Below, in pieces: positions 16,665-18,639 of a stretch of 18,639 nt of DNA. The position numbers and the translations under genes were made by a program. The DNA is from JANXQE01 sp035651635 (GTDB lineage: Bacteria; Verrucomicrobiota; Verrucomicrobiia; Limisphaerales; UBA8199). Positions within the stretch are counted from its first letter, which is position 1. Each line of letters begins with the position of its first letter. The stretch spans positions 1 to 18,639 of the forward strand of contig DASRFK010000300.1 of the NCBI GenBank assembly GCA_035651635.1, written 5' to 3'. A model generated the notes under the pieces. It made no database searches. It was not told the origin of the DNA and saw only the letters and a program-made list of their open reading frames with translations.

Positions 16665-18260
16665 TCAGTTGACCCAATGCTGTGTCCAACCACGTGGCGG
16701 CACGTCCAGTTGCTTTCCATCAAGCTCGACCCTGGCCGGCACGTCATTGAAGTTTTCCACGACCCAGCTCCCGTCGCTAAACAGGTACAACCCCACACGA
16801 TTCGGACCGCGGAATGAAGCGTGCACCTTCGGCAGGAATAGGTCGCGCAGGGGATCGAGACTGGCTTGGTCCAGCAGTAAGAGCGATTTGGGGTCGCCCT
16901 GCACAGCCAGGACATGCACGTTGGGCGTACCCAGTTCGAGGCGTCCCTTGAGGGCTTTTTCCAACCCGTCGGTCAACAGAACGGGTTTTCCGGATTTGAC
17001 GAAGCCGTCCAGCTTCGCCACGAAATCCGAATCCTTAACCGCGTGGATGGAGAAGAAAGCGGCCGGTGCGTTGGTCGGGAATTCATGACACGGCACCAGC
17101 GGCAGGCCGAGCATCCCGACGAAATCAAACACTCGCGGCTCCTGCTGCGGATGGCTATTCGGCGGTTTGTAGGCCGCCAGTCCGATGGGGTGGCGGCGGG
17201 GCACCTCTTTGGCCGCCGCGAGGAGTTCTGGCAAGGCAGCCCGCAACGCTTCGATATTCTTCGGCCCAGTCTCGCGCAGCAGCGAGCTGTATTCGAAGAG
17301 CATGGATTCCCGCCCACCCCCAAGGATGGTCTGGCGCGCTTGTTCCAGGTAGGTTTGAGGCGTGGTCCCATACGGGTCGTACCAGCCACCGCCGCATTTG
17401 GCGCCGCCGATCCCGCCCAACCAACGCATGATGAAATAAGCTTCGTACTGCGGCGTGCCGCCCCACTGTTTGTCCTGGAAATCGCGCGTTTCGGTCCCGA
17501 CCCAAATCCGGTCGAAGGCAGCGGTTTCGCGGCTCACGTCGTAGCCTCGCACGTGGAAATTGTCGTACCATTGCGGGTATTTTACGATCAGACGGGCTTT
17601 GGGATTGACGCGTTTGGCCGGGCCAAGCAGACGGTCCTGCGAAACCCGCAACATCAACTCGCACCGATAGTCCTCCCACGTGTCGCCAGTCACGGGGTAG
17701 ATTTTTTCGCCTACCGTAACTGTCCTGGCCTTGCGCGCCGACTCACACGCCGGGCAGGTGCAATCCGTGAACCAGAAATCATCGATCATGATTTCGTCGA
17801 ACAGGCTGGCTGCGTACTCGAAAATGGCCTGGAGCTTATCCTGGGTCGCTTGGTCCGTGTAGCAGCAAGCCACCTCTTTCCAGCCGGTTGAGGGTTTTCC
17901 AACCCGCGTCGTGGTGACACAACCCGAAACTTCGAACCGGGCGCCGCGGAACTTTTCACGGGCATTCTCCAGAACCGTGCGTTCCGCCTGGTAACCATCG
18001 CGGAATTCCTCCAGGTAGACCTTCGTCACACCAGTGGTTTTGCACCAGGCGACAGCGGCCTGAAGCTTTTCGTCTTTAGAAAGATATTCGCGGACGTCGT
18101 GAGAGGTGAAGAGCGTCGAAAAGCGATGAACGGAAGCGCAATCATTCGCCAGTTTCCACTGGTCCGGGCCCGGTGCTGAACTCTGGCTCGCGGCTGAGCG
18201 GCCAATGATTGCGAACGCCAGCGCCAGGGCGATGGCTACGGGAAAGTGCTTGTTTGGCAT
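16665..18260 (-). CDS. Secreted TIM-barrel-like protein of unknown function
   Basis: The protein has 531 residues from the ATG at 18260, chosen because it starts a signal peptide (MPNKHFPVAIALALAFAII...). An in-frame ATG at 18284 would overlap the preceding gene. I do not recognise a named family. Beta-strand/helix alternation such as VTKVYLEEFRDGY, LFDEIMIDDFWF (about 153-164) and ARLIVKYPQWYDNF looks like a (beta/alpha)8 glycosidase fold, with Asp158/Asp159 or the Glu in YLEEF as candidate acids. CTCPAC (167-172) follows the IDDFWF strand and has the same C-x-C-x2-C spacing as the cluster in the downstream DUF4838 protein. A second alpha/beta part (about 350-470) and a small C-terminal beta domain (PNRVGLYLFSDGSWVVENFN) follow, a layout seen in some glycosidase-like proteins. 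It starts 7 bases after the SMP-30 gene and ends 66 bases before the preferred DUF4838 start, so it is probably in the same operon. Confidence 0.75.
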   Translation of the reverse strand: MPNKHFPVAIALALAFAIIGRSAASQSSAPGPDQWKLANDCASVHRFSTLFTSHDVREYLSKDEKLQAAVAWCKTTGVTKVYLEEFRDGYQAERTVLENAREKFRGARFEVSGCVTTTRVGKPSTGWKEVACCYTDQATQDKLQAIFEYAASLFDEIMIDDFWFTDCTCPACESARKARTVTVGEKIYPVTGDTWEDYRCELMLRVSQDRLLGPAKRVNPKARLIVKYPQWYDNFHVRGYDVSRETAAFDRIWVGTETRDFQDKQWGGTPQYEAYFIMRWLGGIGGAKCGGGWYDPYGTTPQTYLEQARQTILGGGRESMLFEYSSLLRETGPKNIEALRAALPELLAAAKEVPRRHPIGLAAYKPPNSHPQQEPRVFDFVGMLGLPLVPCHEFPTNAPAAFFSIHAVKDSDFVAKLDGFVKSGKPVLLTDGLEKALKGRLELGTPNVHVLAVQGDPKSLLLLDQASLDPLRDLFLPKVHASFRGPNRVGLYLFSDGSWVVENFNDVPARVELDGKQLDVPPRGWTQHWVN

Positions 18261-18267
18261 GGCGGCC

Positions 18268-18639
18268 TCATTGGCTGTCCACACCGCTAACAGTCATCTG
18301 GAGCCCGTAGAAGCTCTTGCTGGCCGTGATGAACAAGGTGTGCCGGTCCTTGCCGCCGAAACAGACATTGGCCGTCCAGGGTTCGGCAACGTCGATGTGC
18401 TCGATTTGTTTGCCGGCGGGGTTGAAAACGGTCACCCCCTTGCCGGTGAGATAAACGTTTCCCTGGTTATCAATCGTCATGCCATCCGAGCCGAGCGAAC
18501 AAAAGAGGGTCTTGTCCTTGAGCGAACCGTCGGGCTGGATCGAGTATTTATAGGTCCTTTGAGCGCCGATATCGGCGATGTAAAGGGTGTGGCCGTCGGG
18601 CGTGCCGATGATCCCGTTCGGTTGTTTGAGGTCGTCGGT
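18268..18639 (-). CDS. SMP-30/gluconolactonase-like beta-propeller protein, C-terminal part
   Basis: The frame is open to the right edge, so the N-terminus is missing; about 123 residues are visible and translation ends at 18268. The segments KQPNGIIGTPDGHTLYIAD, SDGMTIDNQGNVYLTGKGVT and NVCFGGKDRHTLFITAS match the SMP-30/gluconolaconase/LRE-like six-bladed propeller family. Family members bind a divalent metal and hydrolyse sugar lactones or related esters. In such a cluster it may open a lactone released from an oxidised sugar. The next gene starts 7 bases downstream, indicating one transcript. Whether it has a signal peptide cannot be seen. Confidence 0.88.
   Translation of the reverse strand, partial: TDDLKQPNGIIGTPDGHTLYIADIGAQRTYKYSIQPDGSLKDKTLFCSLGSDGMTIDNQGNVYLTGKGVTVFNPAGKQIEHIDVAEPWTANVCFGGKDRHTLFITASKSFYGLQMTVSGVDSQ

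Noticed and set aside
16914..17891. 325-codon plus-strand frame opposite the 531-residue secreted protein
   Set aside because: The minus-strand frame has a signal peptide, fits the operon spacing and has strand-helix patterning. The plus-strand frame shows none of this.

Overview
The window looks like a piece of a Verrucomicrobiota chromosome, probably a Pedosphaera/Limisphaerales-type soil or freshwater lineage. This is inferred from three things: moderately high GC, many secreted or Tat-exported glycosidase-like proteins of families common in that phylum and in Planctomycetota (DUF4838, SMP-30, CehA/McbA PHP proteins), and abundant short palindromic repeats. No rRNA, tRNA, CRISPR, insertion sequence, transposase or phage gene was recognised.

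Layout, left to right. (1) 2-484 (+): C-terminal end of an outer-membrane beta-barrel protein. (2) 485-797: gene-free stretch filled with palindromes, including one inverted pair of a roughly 50-base unit. (3) 798-3885 (+): a Tat-exported GH5-type cellulase-like enzyme, then a secreted PHP-type (CehA/McbA) metallohydrolase. (4) 3928-6933 (-), convergent with the previous gene: a minimal bifunctional proline-catabolism enzyme (PutA), the one clearly cytoplasmic housekeeping enzyme here. (5) 7049 to the right edge (-): a tightly packed run of at least six genes. In transcription order these are an SMP-30/gluconolactonase-like protein (cut by the edge), a secreted TIM-barrel-like protein of unknown function, a DUF4838 protein, a Tat-exported GH10 xylanase-like enzyme, a large secreted glycosidase-like (beta/alpha)8 protein and a very large secreted (alpha/alpha)6-type glycosidase-like protein. 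Gaps are mostly 2-66 bases, so this is probably one operon. Almost every product carries an export signal, which fits breakdown of an extracellular plant- or algal-type polysaccharide. GH10 together with a DUF4838 protein makes a xylan-like substrate a reasonable but unproven guess. There are no SusC/D genes, sugar transporters, sulfatases or regulators in view.

The most unusual signal is a family of about 32-base palindromic repeats (ends TTGGAGTGC and CGCTTTT, with a GCGGCGC/GCGCCGC stem) arranged as inverted pairs like REP doublets. Three pairs are present. All lie inside the open frames of the last two operon genes, between the start codon and the signal-peptide core, and all are read through in frame. 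The consensus unit has no stop codon in any of the six frames. One gene then has about 66 and the other about 110 odd, basic residues ahead of its export signal. The larger gene has no ATG, GTG or TTG close to its signal peptide that could bypass the insert.
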